Source: Lachnospiraceae bacterium UBA7143 (GTDB lineage Bacteria > Bacillota > Clostridia > Lachnospirales > Lachnospiraceae). Taken from it: 64,000 nucleotides of DNA. Below are positions 1 to 8,872 of the stretch, in pieces (positions within the stretch are counted from its first letter, which is position 1; each line of letters opens with the position of its first letter). The stretch covers positions 36,083 through 100,082 of the forward strand of contig DKWV01000044.1 in NCBI GenBank assembly GCA_002491905.1, written 5' to 3'. The notes beneath the pieces are model-generated. The model was not told the origin of the DNA. It did no database searches and worked only from the letters and a program-made list of their open reading frames with translations. The position numbers were made by a program, and so were the translations under genes.

Positions 1-1107
1 CTCGTTCATACCGATCACCGCATTGATCGGCGTTCTGATTTCATGGGACATTCTGGCGAGGAACTCCGACTTGGCACGGTTCGCCTTCTCCGCGTTCGCC
101 TTGAGAAGCTGCATCTGCTCGATCTGTTTCCGGCTCTGGGTCATATCAACGAACATAATGGAATAACCCACAAGCATCCTGTTGTTCCAGATTTTATTGG
201 CATGTACCTCAAAGGTATGGTTGCAGCTGATATGTTCAAAATAGTTATTGGCGGCAAAGATCTCCTTCAGATTCTCCCTGCAGACCTGCTCTCCCTTTCT
301 ATAGCGTGAAAGGTTCGGAAAAAGCTCCCTCGCCTTGTCATTTGCCTCCACAAACCCACCGTCCGCATCCACGATCAGCACCGCCTCATCCATTGACTTG
401 ATAATATCTTCGTGGGCTGTAACCGTAATATCAAACACATGGAAAAAAATGATTACGATTCCAAACGCTATGATACTCATCGCTTCGCAGGCAGGCACCG
501 CGTCATACCCTTCTATCAGCTGAAAAATGTCGCACAAAAATCCCGGAACCGGCAGGATGCTGCAAATGCCCAGCGCAATCAGATTGATATTCCGTTTGCC
601 CTTTCCCAGCCTTTTGTTCGCCTGCATCGTCATGATAAAACAGCCTGTCATGTGAATAAACATATGTATCAAAAAGATATAGTGAAGCGGCCCCTTTTCC
701 AAAATCAAATGTGGAAAAAGCCCCTCCGTCACGAAAGAGACCCTTGAATAATAAATGGGCGTGTACCGGTATCCCCAGATACACAGAAGCACCAGCCCGT
801 CCAGACAGAACATAAGCGCCTCCAGTTTCCCGGAGAGATTGTAGCCGCAGTATCTGGCGACAAAGATAAACAGAAAGGTGCTCATAAACGCACCGCCCAT
901 GAACTCCACGCGCACGGCGATCATTGCCTCGCCGATATCTCTGGAAAGCAGTTCCAGCAGATATCCGGCGTTTTGAATTGCGCCGAAAAAGCCGACGCAG
1001 AGCATCAGCTTGGAGAGCATAGTTTCACGCTGTCTCGTCATGATAATTACGAAACAAAAGCACCCCAGAACCATGAGAATCTGGAACCCTACTAAAATAC
1101 TGTACAT
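1..1107 (-). CDS. Sensor histidine kinase, 7TM-PAS-HisKA, C-terminus cut by window edge
   Basis: The visible 369 codons run off the left edge, so the catalytic ATPase domain is not seen. About seven hydrophobic segments fill the first ~215 residues, resembling the 7TM sensor region of some histidine kinases. A PAS-like region follows (V-D-A-D-G-G-F-V-E-A-N), then a short coiled linker and a HisKA H-box with the core SHEIRTPINAVIG, whose His should be the phosphorylation site. I prefer the ATG at 1107 because GAGGG sits five bases before it; an in-frame ATG at 1119 lacks a spaced site. The ligand is unknown. No response regulator is adjacent on the visible side. Confidence 0.85.
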   Translation of the reverse strand, partial: MYSILVGFQILMVLGCFCFVIIMTRQRETMLSKLMLCVGFFGAIQNAGYLLELLSRDIGEAMIAVRVEFMGGAFMSTFLFIFVARYCGYNLSGKLEALMFCLDGLVLLCIWGYRYTPIYYSRVSFVTEGLFPHLILEKGPLHYIFLIHMFIHMTGCFIMTMQANKRLGKGKRNINLIALGICSILPVPGFLCDIFQLIEGYDAVPACEAMSIIAFGIVIIFFHVFDITVTAHEDIIKSMDEAVLIVDADGGFVEANDKARELFPNLSRYRKGEQVCRENLKEIFAANNYFEHISCNHTFEVHANKIWNNRMLVGYSIMFVDMTQSRKQIEQMQLLKANAEKANRAKSEFLARMSHEIRTPINAVIGMNE

Positions 1108-1192
1108 ACTTTCCCTCATCCTAAATCATTGAGCAGGGGAAATCCCCCGTACAGGAAATTCCCCTACCCATGCCGCTCCCGGCCATCAGTTC

Positions 1193-1651
1193 TTACGCCA
1201 TCGCGTTTGCCTGCTTATACTTATAAAGCATCTCCGCGTGGTTCTGCTCCTCAACCTGTATGTCGGCAAGAAGCTTTCTCAAGCCCGAATTGTCGCAGGA
1301 AAACACGTTGGTATTGTACTCTCCCGACACCAGCTTCTCTGTTCCGATACAGTCTGTGGCAAGGAAACAGTCATGTTCCTTATCCGCGGCGTTCGCGCCG
1401 TCCTTGTATGTGCCCTTGGGCGCATAATTCTTTCCCTGCGAATCGTTGCAGTCACATTCCGGCACATTGCCGTGAAGCGCCTGCCCGATGGACTGGTAAT
1501 GCTTCTGCTCATCCTGCTGCAGCGTCCGAAACAGGCTCTGAAGCTCCGTGTCTTTTGCCTGGGAAGCATACTTTTCATACTTTGTGATACAGGACTTTTC
1601 CTGTGTCTGCAAATCCCGCAGCGCGGTTGTCTCTTTCTCCGTCAATATCAT
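1193..1651 (-). CDS. CotF-like / ferritin-like small protein
   Basis: A protein of about 152 residues with helical N- and C-terminal halves. Both halves carry E-x-x-H-type patterns (Q-Q-D-E-Q-K-H-Y and Q-V-E-E-Q-N-H-A-E-M-L) reminiscent of ferritin-like folds and of the CotF spore coat family common in Clostridia. A central Cys-containing loop (C-D-C-N-D) separates them. AGGAG lies eight bases before the ATG at 1651; a GTG nine bases upstream would leave almost no spacing. A strong promoter precedes it. Spore coat or iron/peroxide stress are both possible roles; the fold is more certain than the role. Confidence 0.7.
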   Translation of the reverse strand: MILTEKETTALRDLQTQEKSCITKYEKYASQAKDTELQSLFRTLQQDEQKHYQSIGQALHGNVPECDCNDSQGKNYAPKGTYKDGANAADKEHDCFLATDCIGTEKLVSGEYNTNVFSCDNSGLRKLLADIQVEEQNHAEMLYKYKQANAMA

Positions 1652-1772
1652 GGTCAACACTCCTTTCTTCTGGACGTCACAGCAGTCACGCCTAACCGTA
1701 CACTCTCTGTCGTCCTCTCATTGCGAGTATTGCCATTTCGACTAAAATCCATTCACGAACACTATAGCATTT

Positions 1773-1801
1773 ATTATACACGGTTCCATAAGGGAAGACA
1801 A
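1773..1801 (-). promoter_or_regulatory. Promoter of the CotF-like gene
   Basis: A -35 TTGTCT at 1796-1801 and a perfect -10 TATAAT at 1773-1778 are separated by 17 bases. They read leftwards into a leader of roughly 110 bases before the gene starting at 1651. Confidence 0.65.
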
Positions 1802-1848
1802 GGAAATCAATGTTTCTATATTATAAAACGACTCCCACAGCGTATCAA

Positions 1849-1880
1849 AACCCCGCAAGCTTTTGCAAACTTGCGGGGTT
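1849..1880 (-). terminator. Terminator after the GGGtGRT gene
   Basis: An 11-bp perfect stem (AACCCCGCAAG with its complement) around a 10-base loop is followed on the minus strand by TTTT. It lies about 45 bases beyond the stop at 1926. Confidence 0.8.
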
Positions 1881-1925
1881 CCCTTATCTCTTTCATTCTA
1901 CTTTTAAAAACTTTCGACGACTTCT

Positions 1926-2936
1926 TTAGAACTTGCCAGCCTTTGCTGCCTCCTCGATACTAACCGCAACAGCAACAGTAGCGCCTACCATCGGGTTGTT
2001 ACCCATACCGATCAGACCCATCATCTCAACGTGTGCCGGAACGGAAGAGGAACCTGCAAACTGTGCGTCAGAGTGCATACGGCCCAAAGTATCCGTGAAA
2101 CCGTAGGATGCAGGACCTGCAGCCATGTTATCGGGATGCAGGGTACGGCCTGTGCCGCCGCCGGATGCTACGGAGAAATACTTCTTGCCAGCCTCTATTC
2201 TCTCTTTCTTGTATGTACCTGCTACCGGATGCTGGAATCTGGTGGGGTTGGTGGAGTTACCGGTGATGGACACATCCACGTTCTCCTTCCACATGATAGC
2301 CACGCCCTCGGGCACAGAGTTCGCGCCGTAGCAGTTTACCTTGGAGCGAAGGCCCTCAGAGTAAGGGGTCCTGCTCACTTCCTTCACCTCGTTGGTGTAG
2401 GGATCATACTCGGTCTCCACAAAGGTGAAGCCGTTGATTCTGGAAATGATCTTCGCCGCGTCCTTGCCGAGACCGTTCAGGATCACGCGCAGGGGTTTCT
2501 GACGAACCTTGTTTGCTTTCTCAGCGATACCGATTGCACCTTCCGCCGCTGCAAAGGACTCGTGGCCAGCCAGGAATGCGAAACAGTCCGTATCTTCCTC
2601 AAGGAGCATCTTTCCTAAGTTACCATGTCCAAGACCTACTTTACGGGTATCAGCCACGGAACCGGGAATACAGAATGCCTGCAGGCCCTCACCGATCGCT
2701 GCCGCAGCGTCAGCCGCTTTCTTGCATCCTTTCTTGATTGCGATTGCCGCACCTACGGTGTAAGCCCAACATGCGTTCTCAAAACAGATGGGCTGGATCT
2801 TCTTCACCTGCTCATATACATCCAAGCCGGCGTCTTTTGTGATTTTCTCGGCTTCTTCGATAGAAGAAATGCCATAGCTGCTCAATACGGAATTGATTTT
2901 ATCAATTCTTCTCTCATATGATTCAAATAAAGCCAT
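1926..2936 (-). CDS. GGGtGRT protein
   Basis: A 336-residue soluble protein carrying the signature GGGTGRT at residues 259-265, which names a family of unknown function frequent in anaerobic Clostridia. Other conserved-looking segments are the acidic start (L-F-E-S-Y-E-R-R), a Gly/Ala-rich C-terminal part (M-G-L-I-G-M-G-N-N-P-M-V-G-A-T-V-A-V-A-V) and a central G-H-E-S-F-A-A-A-E-G stretch. The start has a strong site (GGAGGAG). It follows the NifU-like gene by 21 bases and is closed by a terminator, so the two form a bicistronic operon. The pairing suggests a shared, probably iron-sulfur-linked job, but no reaction can be assigned. Confidence 0.88.
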   Translation of the reverse strand: MALFESYERRIDKINSVLSSYGISSIEEAEKITKDAGLDVYEQVKKIQPICFENACWAYTVGAAIAIKKGCKKAADAAAAIGEGLQAFCIPGSVADTRKVGLGHGNLGKMLLEEDTDCFAFLAGHESFAAAEGAIGIAEKANKVRQKPLRVILNGLGKDAAKIISRINGFTFVETEYDPYTNEVKEVSRTPYSEGLRSKVNCYGANSVPEGVAIMWKENVDVSITGNSTNPTRFQHPVAGTYKKERIEAGKKYFSVASGGGTGRTLHPDNMAAGPASYGFTDTLGRMHSDAQFAGSSSVPAHVEMMGLIGMGNNPMVGATVAVAVSIEEAAKAGKF

Positions 2937-2957
2937 CTTATCTTCTCCTCCTGTTTA

Positions 2958-3650
2958 TTATTCTACTCTGGGATCAATGATCTTAACAGCGTCATCCACA
3001 CGGCCGTACTGACCGCAAGCCTTCTCATACGCTGTATTCGGGTCGTCGCCCTTCTTGATGAAGTCGGTCATCTTGCCAAGGCTTACGAACTTGTAACCGA
3101 TGATCTCATCGTTCGCATCCAGAGCGATCCCCGTCACATAACCCTCAGCCATCTCGAGATAACGGGGGCCTTTCTTGAGCGTACCGTACATGGTACCTAC
3201 CTGGCTTCTCAAGCCTTTGCCCAGATCCTCAAGACCTGCGCCTACCGGAAGGCCATCCTCGGAGAATGCAGACTGTGTACGGCCGTACACGATCTGTAAG
3301 AACAGCTCTCTCATAGCCGTGTTGATGGCATCGCACACCAGATCCGTGTTGAGCGCCTCCATAACCGTAAGACCCGGTAAAATCTCGGAAGCCATAGCTG
3401 CGGAATGGGTCATGCCGGAACATCCGATTGTCTCCACAAGCGCCTCCTGAATAATGCCCTCCTTTACGTTCAGGGTCAGCTTACAAGCGCCCTGCTGAGG
3501 AGCACACCAGCCTACGCCGTGCGTCAGGCCGGAAATGTCCTTCACTTCCTTCGCCTGCACCCACTTTGCTTCCTCGGGGATAGGAGCACAGCCATGATGA
3601 ACGCCCTGTGCCACTGTACACATTTCTTCCACTTCTTTTGAATAGATCAT
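2958..3650 (-). CDS. NifU-N-like iron-sulfur scaffold-type protein, GGGtGRT partner
   Basis: This 230-residue protein resembles the NifU/IscU N-terminal fold. Candidate cluster ligands are Cys49, Cys56 (G-W-C-A-P-Q-Q-G-A-C-K-L), Cys77 (T-I-G-C-S-G-M-T-H-S) and Cys106 (L-V-C-D-A-I-N), close to the three-Cys layout of IscU/NifU. It is longer than a classical IscU (about 125-130 residues) because of N- and C-terminal extensions. AAGGAG lies seven bases before the ATG. It heads the operon with the GGGtGRT gene. A delivery role for a dedicated client protein is inferred from context only. Confidence 0.8.
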   Translation of the reverse strand: MIYSKEVEEMCTVAQGVHHGCAPIPEEAKWVQAKEVKDISGLTHGVGWCAPQQGACKLTLNVKEGIIQEALVETIGCSGMTHSAAMASEILPGLTVMEALNTDLVCDAINTAMRELFLQIVYGRTQSAFSEDGLPVGAGLEDLGKGLRSQVGTMYGTLKKGPRYLEMAEGYVTGIALDANDEIIGYKFVSLGKMTDFIKKGDDPNTAYEKACGQYGRVDDAVKIIDPRVE

Positions 3651-3770
3651 GTGATAACTCCTTTCGATTATGTATTAATTATTTGATAACAGGCCAAAAC
3701 GCCTGTCATAACCGCCAGTCCCATTGTCTCATATCAGGAGGAAAAAATCCAGATGTTTGTCAATTTTTTT

Positions 3771-5969
3771 CTACCCCATGAAGTACTCCGATATATCAAA
3801 GCTGTTTAACAGGGCAAGGCCGTTCTCCTCCCTGCACTCCAGCCAGCTTGCGCTGCATCTGGTCCAGCTTCTTAAGGAGTAGTTAAACAGCTCCTCCGTG
3901 CAGCGGCAGTGCGGATCGTTTTTGTCGAGACCACACAGAATGCAGTTCTCGCAGGGCGTATCCCTGTTCTGCAGCGCCTTGTAGCAGGTATCGCCGATCT
4001 TCACATCCGGCGATTCCACAAGTACCTTTTTGTTGATAAAGCTGATCTCATGATTATCCGGGTTCACCACATAGACAAAGCTGTCCATATTGTCAAAGAT
4101 AGCAACCTGCGCCACAAAATTCTGCAGTCTGTCCATCAGGCCGATCTGGAGAATGTGAGCCTCCATCAGCCGGAACAGGGAACGGACCTCCTCCATCTCA
4201 CTCTTTGACAGCTCCATCTGCACATCCTCGTGGTTCTCAAACACGATGGCGCCCTGAAACTCTCCCTGCGAAGTCAGCGGATAATAAAGCATACTCTTAA
4301 TGCCCTCCGCCCGGAAATATTCACGCATCTCCTCCGCCGTCAGGTCATAATCGTGAATCATGGCCACGCCGGGGAAGAAGGAGTAGAGGATCTCATTCAC
4401 CATCCGTTTCAGCTCGTAGTGCTCATCCGCCTCCTTGCCTGTCGCATACTTTTTTACAGTAAACTGTATAGACCGGGAAATGGGCAGCGAATCGTTTCCG
4501 CAGATATAGCCTCTGTGGAACTGGTACTTCGCCGTCATCAGCTCTATAGAGGAGCGCAGGGCGGATTCCAGCACTCTGTCCTCAAACAGGATCTGCATCA
4601 CCTGATCCTCAATATTCCTGTCATAATCTATCGTCTTCGTCATATCATAGCCGACTTTTCTGTTGGCATGATAAACCGTTGTAGAAGCCGCGTGATAGAC
4701 ACGGTATCCGTCCTTGCCGTTGGCCTTGACCGTATACACTGCCCTGTCGGCCTTCTCAAAAAGCTCCTCGTAGGTTTTGCCGTGATAGGGATATACAGCC
4801 ACGCCCACGCTGCAGGTCACGCGAATCGGCTGACCCTCGAAATCGAGATCGTACCTTACCTGTTTCACGATATTTCCCGCCATCTCATCCGCGTCGGAAA
4901 TCGTTGACAGGTTTCTCATATAAACCATAAACTCATCACCGCCGATACGGCCGATGACGTCGCCGCCTTTGAACATCTCCTTTAAGATCTCGGCAGTCTT
5001 TTCCAGAAGCTGGTCGCCGTTAGCGTGGCCAAGAAGATCGTTGGCCTCCTTAAAATTATCCAGGTCAATAATCATCAGCGCACTCAGCGCATTTTCATTG
5101 CTGTCGGCAATGGCATTATGGATCAGCTGCTCGGTTGCGCCCTGATTGTAAATGCCCGTCAGCGCATCCTTCTCCGCCCGCAGCAGCAGTTCCATCTCCT
5201 TCAGCTTCCTGTCATTGATGTTAATCATACGGCCCACAATACGGGTCACATAGCCCTCCGCCCCAAGCAGGGAAGTCAGATTCGCCTGATACCATGTAAA
5301 ATCTTTATCAAACCGCTTAATCCGAAATTCGATAGTATCGTGCTTGGGAGATTTTAACAGGCTCTCCAGAACCGCCTTGTAATAAGCCACATCCTCCTTG
5401 TAGATCGTTGCGGAATTAAACCGCTCCATATATCTGCTGTGGATCTCATCCTGCGCCATGCCATATTCATCGTTTGTCCTTATGATCATAACATCCGTCT
5501 TGGCGTTGTAGTCAATAATCTTCTCACCCTCTGCCTCTGACAGGATATGCAGACGCTCCGCCTGTCTCTGCAGTTCCTCCTCCACGCTCTTTCTCTCGGT
5601 CACATCCTCGATCACCGAAACAATCGTATATTTTCTTCCGTCTCTTGCGTAAAGATTCCCCCGGACATGCAGCCAGCGCAGACCGCCGCTGCCCGTAACA
5701 GTACGGAACTCGGTATCCACCACGCCGTCATCCTTAAGCACATCCCGTATGGCCTGCCTGAAAGTCGGAATATCATCCGGGATAATACTGAGTTCCACCT
5801 TCTCAAGGAATTTCATACCCTGCACTCTGGAATAACCGAGCATACGGAAAAAACCTTCGTTGATGAAGATCGGGGTCATTTCCCCATCCTCATATTCGAA
5901 AAAACAGATTCCCGCTATGATATTGTCGATCATAGAGCCAAAGTTTTCAATACTTAAATCAATCGCCAT
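3771..5969 (-). CDS. PAS-PAS-GGDEF diguanylate cyclase with GAF-like and Cys-rich C-terminal regions
   Basis: A cytoplasmic signalling protein of 732 residues with no membrane segment. Two PAS/PAC modules occupy about residues 8-270. A GGDEF domain follows, with intact GGDEF at residues 343-347, so diguanylate cyclase activity is expected. The inhibitory-site position reads KGGD rather than RxxD, so product feedback may be weakened. After the cyclase come a GAF-like region (~460-640) and a terminal PAS-like domain ending in many cysteines (C-E-N-C-I-L-C, C-R-C and others), which could bind metal or sense redox. Most diguanylate cyclases end at GGDEF, so the extra 300 residues are unusual. Confidence 0.88.
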   Translation of the reverse strand: MAIDLSIENFGSMIDNIIAGICFFEYEDGEMTPIFINEGFFRMLGYSRVQGMKFLEKVELSIIPDDIPTFRQAIRDVLKDDGVVDTEFRTVTGSGGLRWLHVRGNLYARDGRKYTIVSVIEDVTERKSVEEELQRQAERLHILSEAEGEKIIDYNAKTDVMIIRTNDEYGMAQDEIHSRYMERFNSATIYKEDVAYYKAVLESLLKSPKHDTIEFRIKRFDKDFTWYQANLTSLLGAEGYVTRIVGRMININDRKLKEMELLLRAEKDALTGIYNQGATEQLIHNAIADSNENALSALMIIDLDNFKEANDLLGHANGDQLLEKTAEILKEMFKGGDVIGRIGGDEFMVYMRNLSTISDADEMAGNIVKQVRYDLDFEGQPIRVTCSVGVAVYPYHGKTYEELFEKADRAVYTVKANGKDGYRVYHAASTTVYHANRKVGYDMTKTIDYDRNIEDQVMQILFEDRVLESALRSSIELMTAKYQFHRGYICGNDSLPISRSIQFTVKKYATGKEADEHYELKRMVNEILYSFFPGVAMIHDYDLTAEEMREYFRAEGIKSMLYYPLTSQGEFQGAIVFENHEDVQMELSKSEMEEVRSLFRLMEAHILQIGLMDRLQNFVAQVAIFDNMDSFVYVVNPDNHEISFINKKVLVESPDVKIGDTCYKALQNRDTPCENCILCGLDKNDPHCRCTEELFNYSLRSWTRCSASWLECREENGLALLNSFDISEYFMG

Positions 5970-6025
5970 ACGCTCATCCCCAACACACTTTTTCTCTTCC
6001 TGTTATGTCGCTTTTTAAGCTCCGG

Positions 6026-6703
6026 TTACTGCCGCTTTCCCGCTATCTCACCCTGCCGCTTATAAATACTGTCCGCAGGAACCAGCCCTCTCACCATAGA
6101 CGTCGGATAAATATTCGTGTTTTTACCGATCACGGTACCGGGATTCAGAACGGAGTTACAGCCCACTTCCACCTGATCCCCAAGCATGGCGCCGAATTTT
6201 TTCAGTCCCGTCTCGAAAGTTTCCTCCCCGGCCTTCACCACCACCAGCGTCTTATCGCTCTTTACGTTGGAGGTAATGGAGCCGGCCCCCATATGGGCTT
6301 TATAGCCAAGGATACTGTCCCCCACGTAATTGTAATGGGGCACCTGCACCTTATTAAAGAGAATCACGTTCTTTAACTCCGTAGAATTACCGACAACCGC
6401 GCCCTTTCCCACAATGGCGCTGCCCCTGATAAACGCGCAGTGACGAATCTCCGCTTCCTCATCAATGATGGCCGGGCCGCCGATATAAGCGCTGGGAAAC
6501 ACTTTCGCGTTCCTTGCGATCCAGATATTGCCCTCTCTTCTCTCGTATTTTTCCTCCGGGAGTGTCTCGCCCAGGGAAATGATAAACTCCTTAATTTTGG
6601 GAAGCACCTCCCAGGGATAGATGCATCCCTCAAACACTTCCTTTGCGATCGTCTCCTCCAGCGTATAGAGAGCCTCGATCGTCGCATTCTGTAATCCGAT
6701 CAT
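6026..6703 (-). CDS. Left-handed beta-helix protein, GlmU-like acyltransferase type
   Basis: A protein of 225 residues made mainly of hexapeptide repeats (I-x-x-x-A-x, V-G-K-G-A-V, I-G-K-N-T-N) typical of left-handed beta-helix transferases. It matches the GlmU C-terminal acetyltransferase half in style (N-Y-V-G-D-S-I-L-G, G-A-G-S-I-T-S-N) but lacks any nucleotidyltransferase domain. Such stand-alone proteins are often labelled UDP-N-acetylglucosamine pyrophosphorylase by transfer, which this one cannot be by itself. The start is seven bases from the end of topB, so the genes are likely cotranscribed. Confidence 0.75.
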   Translation of the reverse strand: MIGLQNATIEALYTLEETIAKEVFEGCIYPWEVLPKIKEFIISLGETLPEEKYERREGNIWIARNAKVFPSAYIGGPAIIDEEAEIRHCAFIRGSAIVGKGAVVGNSTELKNVILFNKVQVPHYNYVGDSILGYKAHMGAGSITSNVKSDKTLVVVKAGEETFETGLKKFGAMLGDQVEVGCNSVLNPGTVIGKNTNIYPTSMVRGLVPADSIYKRQGEIAGKRQ

Positions 6704-6709
6704 ACTGTT

Positions 6710-8743
6710 TTACCCCTTCTCTTTTTTTGCACCCTTATAAAACTGTGACGCATATTGAAACCGGCGGAATAACGCGTTCTGGTTCGTCATCTGCTTCACG
6801 ATGTTCGTCCTTCTGGTGACAAAATCATTCAGCTTCCCCATGTACTCCTCCTCCGTAATCTCCCCGGAGGCAACTAGCGTCAGACCTTTCTCCCAGCTTG
6901 CCGTCAGCCGGGGATCCAAAAGCGGCTTCACCGAACCTGCCACCACCTCATAAATCATCTCTCCCAAAAGTGTGGGGGTGATAATCTGCGTCTTTTTATT
7001 CAGATCCAGATATTTAATATGTACCAGCTTCTTTAAAATTTCCGCTCTGGTAGCGGAGGTGCCGATCCCGCTGCCCTTGATCTGCGCCCGCAGCTCCTCA
7101 TCCTCAATAAACTGCCCGGCGTTTTCCATCGTCAGAATCATGGTTCCCGAATTGTAGCGTTTGGGCGGAGAAGTCTCCCCTTCCTTCTTTTCCATTCCCT
7201 TCTTATCAAGCGGCGCGCCTTTCTTCAAAGCGCCCAGCGCCTCCATGAACGATGCGTCAAAGGTACCCTCCTGCTCCTCATCGGCATTCTCCCTTTCAGT
7301 ATACTCCTCTGTCTTCTTTCTTGCAAAAGAATTTTGCGCTACTTCGAGATATCCCTGCTCCGCCTGCACCTTAAAACCAGAAACAAAGGTTTCTCCCTTC
7401 CATTTGGCTGTCAGGGTAATTTTCTGGTAGACAGCCGCCGGATAAAAAACGCTCAAGAACCGTCTGGCTATGATCTCGTAAACCTTAGCCGAAGTGGGAT
7501 GCAGGCCGTTTAACGCGGAAAGCCCCTGTCCCGTGGGTATAATCGCATAGTGATCCGTGATCTGCTTATCGTTCACGTATCTGGTCTTCGCAATCCCCTT
7601 GAAACGCTCCTCCTTAAGGATCTGCTCCGCAAATGCCGCAACCGGCGAGAAGCCCCGCAGTCCTCTGATATTTTTACTGATCTCCTTCGCCACCGCCGTG
7701 GACAGGACTCTGGCATCCGTTCTGGGATAGGTGGTCAGCTTTTTCTCATAGAGTTCCTGGGCAATCCGCAGCGTCTCATCCGGGCTGATCTTGAAAAGTT
7801 TGGAGCAGTCATTCTGCAGCTCGGCCAGATTATACAGAAGTGGTGGATTCTTCGTCTCCTTCTTCCGCTCAATCTTTTCGACCAGAGGCTTCTCCTCCGG
7901 CTCCCCCTGCAAAAAAGCAAGGAAATCATCCGCGTCCTTCTCCTCCAAAAAGCCGTTGTCCTTATAGATTTTCGGAGACTGGTAAAACTTCGACCCCTCC
8001 AAAGCCTTCCACTCCAGAGTGCACTCATGCCCCGCAATGTCCGCCTTCATCAGGATCCTGTAAAAGGGAATTTTTACAAACTCCCGGATCTCCCGCTCCC
8101 TGTTCACCACCATACCGAGCACACAGGTCATAACCCGGCCCACGGAAACCACCGCTTTATCCGCATTCAGATAATTTTTGATCGAATAGCTGTATTTCAG
8201 CGTGAGGGCGCGGGAAAAGTTAATTCCCATCAGGTAATCTTCCTTCGCCCGCAGATACGCCGCGTGGGAAAGATTATCATAGGCCGAGAGATCCTTGGCC
8301 TCCCGGATTCCCCGAAGGATTTCCTCCTCCGTCTGGGAGTCGATCCACACCCGCCTTCTTTCCTTTCCGGAAACGCCCGCCTGCTGCTCCACCAGACGGT
8401 AAATATATTCTCCCTCCCGCCCGGAATCGGTGCAGACATAGATCGTTTCCACATCCTCCCGGTTCAAAAGTCCGCTCACAATACCGAACTGCTTCTTTAC
8501 GCTGTCGATGACCTCATACTTAAATTCCTTCGGGATAAATGGAATCGTCTCCAAAGACCATCTCTTATATTTTTCGTCGTAAGCCTCCGGGTAGCTCATG
8601 GTTACCAGATGCCCCACACACCAGGTCACAACCGCCTCCTCGGACTCCATATACCCATCACGGTTTTTCATATTATATTTTAACGCTTTTGCAAATTCCT
8701 TCGCCACGCTGGGCTTCTCTGCAATATATAAACTCTTTCCCAT
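6710..8743 (-). CDS. topB: DNA topoisomerase III
   Basis: A type IA topoisomerase of about 677 residues. The Toprim domain opens with S-L-Y-I-A-E-K-P-S-V-A-K and carries D-S-G-R-E-G-E. The catalytic Tyr lies in T-Y-P-R-T-D-A-R. No C-terminal zinc-ribbon cysteines are present, as is usual for TopB compared with TopA. It relaxes negative supercoils and unlinks replication or recombination intermediates by single-strand passage. I chose the ATG at 8743 because the family starts M-x-K-x-L-Y-I-A-E-K; a GTG at 8755 adds four residues. It follows a long hairpin, so it is probably transcribed separately from the ATPase gene upstream. Confidence 0.93.
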   Translation of the reverse strand: MGKSLYIAEKPSVAKEFAKALKYNMKNRDGYMESEEAVVTWCVGHLVTMSYPEAYDEKYKRWSLETIPFIPKEFKYEVIDSVKKQFGIVSGLLNREDVETIYVCTDSGREGEYIYRLVEQQAGVSGKERRRVWIDSQTEEEILRGIREAKDLSAYDNLSHAAYLRAKEDYLMGINFSRALTLKYSYSIKNYLNADKAVVSVGRVMTCVLGMVVNREREIREFVKIPFYRILMKADIAGHECTLEWKALEGSKFYQSPKIYKDNGFLEEKDADDFLAFLQGEPEEKPLVEKIERKKETKNPPLLYNLAELQNDCSKLFKISPDETLRIAQELYEKKLTTYPRTDARVLSTAVAKEISKNIRGLRGFSPVAAFAEQILKEERFKGIAKTRYVNDKQITDHYAIIPTGQGLSALNGLHPTSAKVYEIIARRFLSVFYPAAVYQKITLTAKWKGETFVSGFKVQAEQGYLEVAQNSFARKKTEEYTERENADEEQEGTFDASFMEALGALKKGAPLDKKGMEKKEGETSPPKRYNSGTMILTMENAGQFIEDEELRAQIKGSGIGTSATRAEILKKLVHIKYLDLNKKTQIITPTLLGEMIYEVVAGSVKPLLDPRLTASWEKGLTLVASGEITEEEYMGKLNDFVTRRTNIVKQMTNQNALFRRFQYASQFYKGAKKEKG

Positions 8744-8760
8744 ATTCTTTCTCACTACCC

Positions 8761-8870
8761 TGCATCAATCCGTACGGAGAATGCCGTTCTTCAGGCATTC
8801 TCCTGTGCGAGACATAGTACTTCTTAGCGAGGCAGCCTTTGCTGCCAAGCTATAGAAGTACTTCTCGCAC
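8761..8870 (-). repeat. Two nested inverted repeats between the AAA ATPase gene and topB
   Basis: On the minus strand the first hairpin combines GTGCGAGA with TCTCGCAC (8 bp), AGTACTTCT with AGAAGTACT (9 bp) and GGCAGC with GCTGCC around an AAAG-type loop. A second hairpin follows, GGAGAATGCC with GGCATTCTCC. Neither ends in a U-tract, so plain intrinsic termination is not obvious. They start just after the ATPase stop and end before topB; mRNA 3' protection or a small RNA are possible. Confidence 0.6.
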
Positions 8871-8872
8871 TT

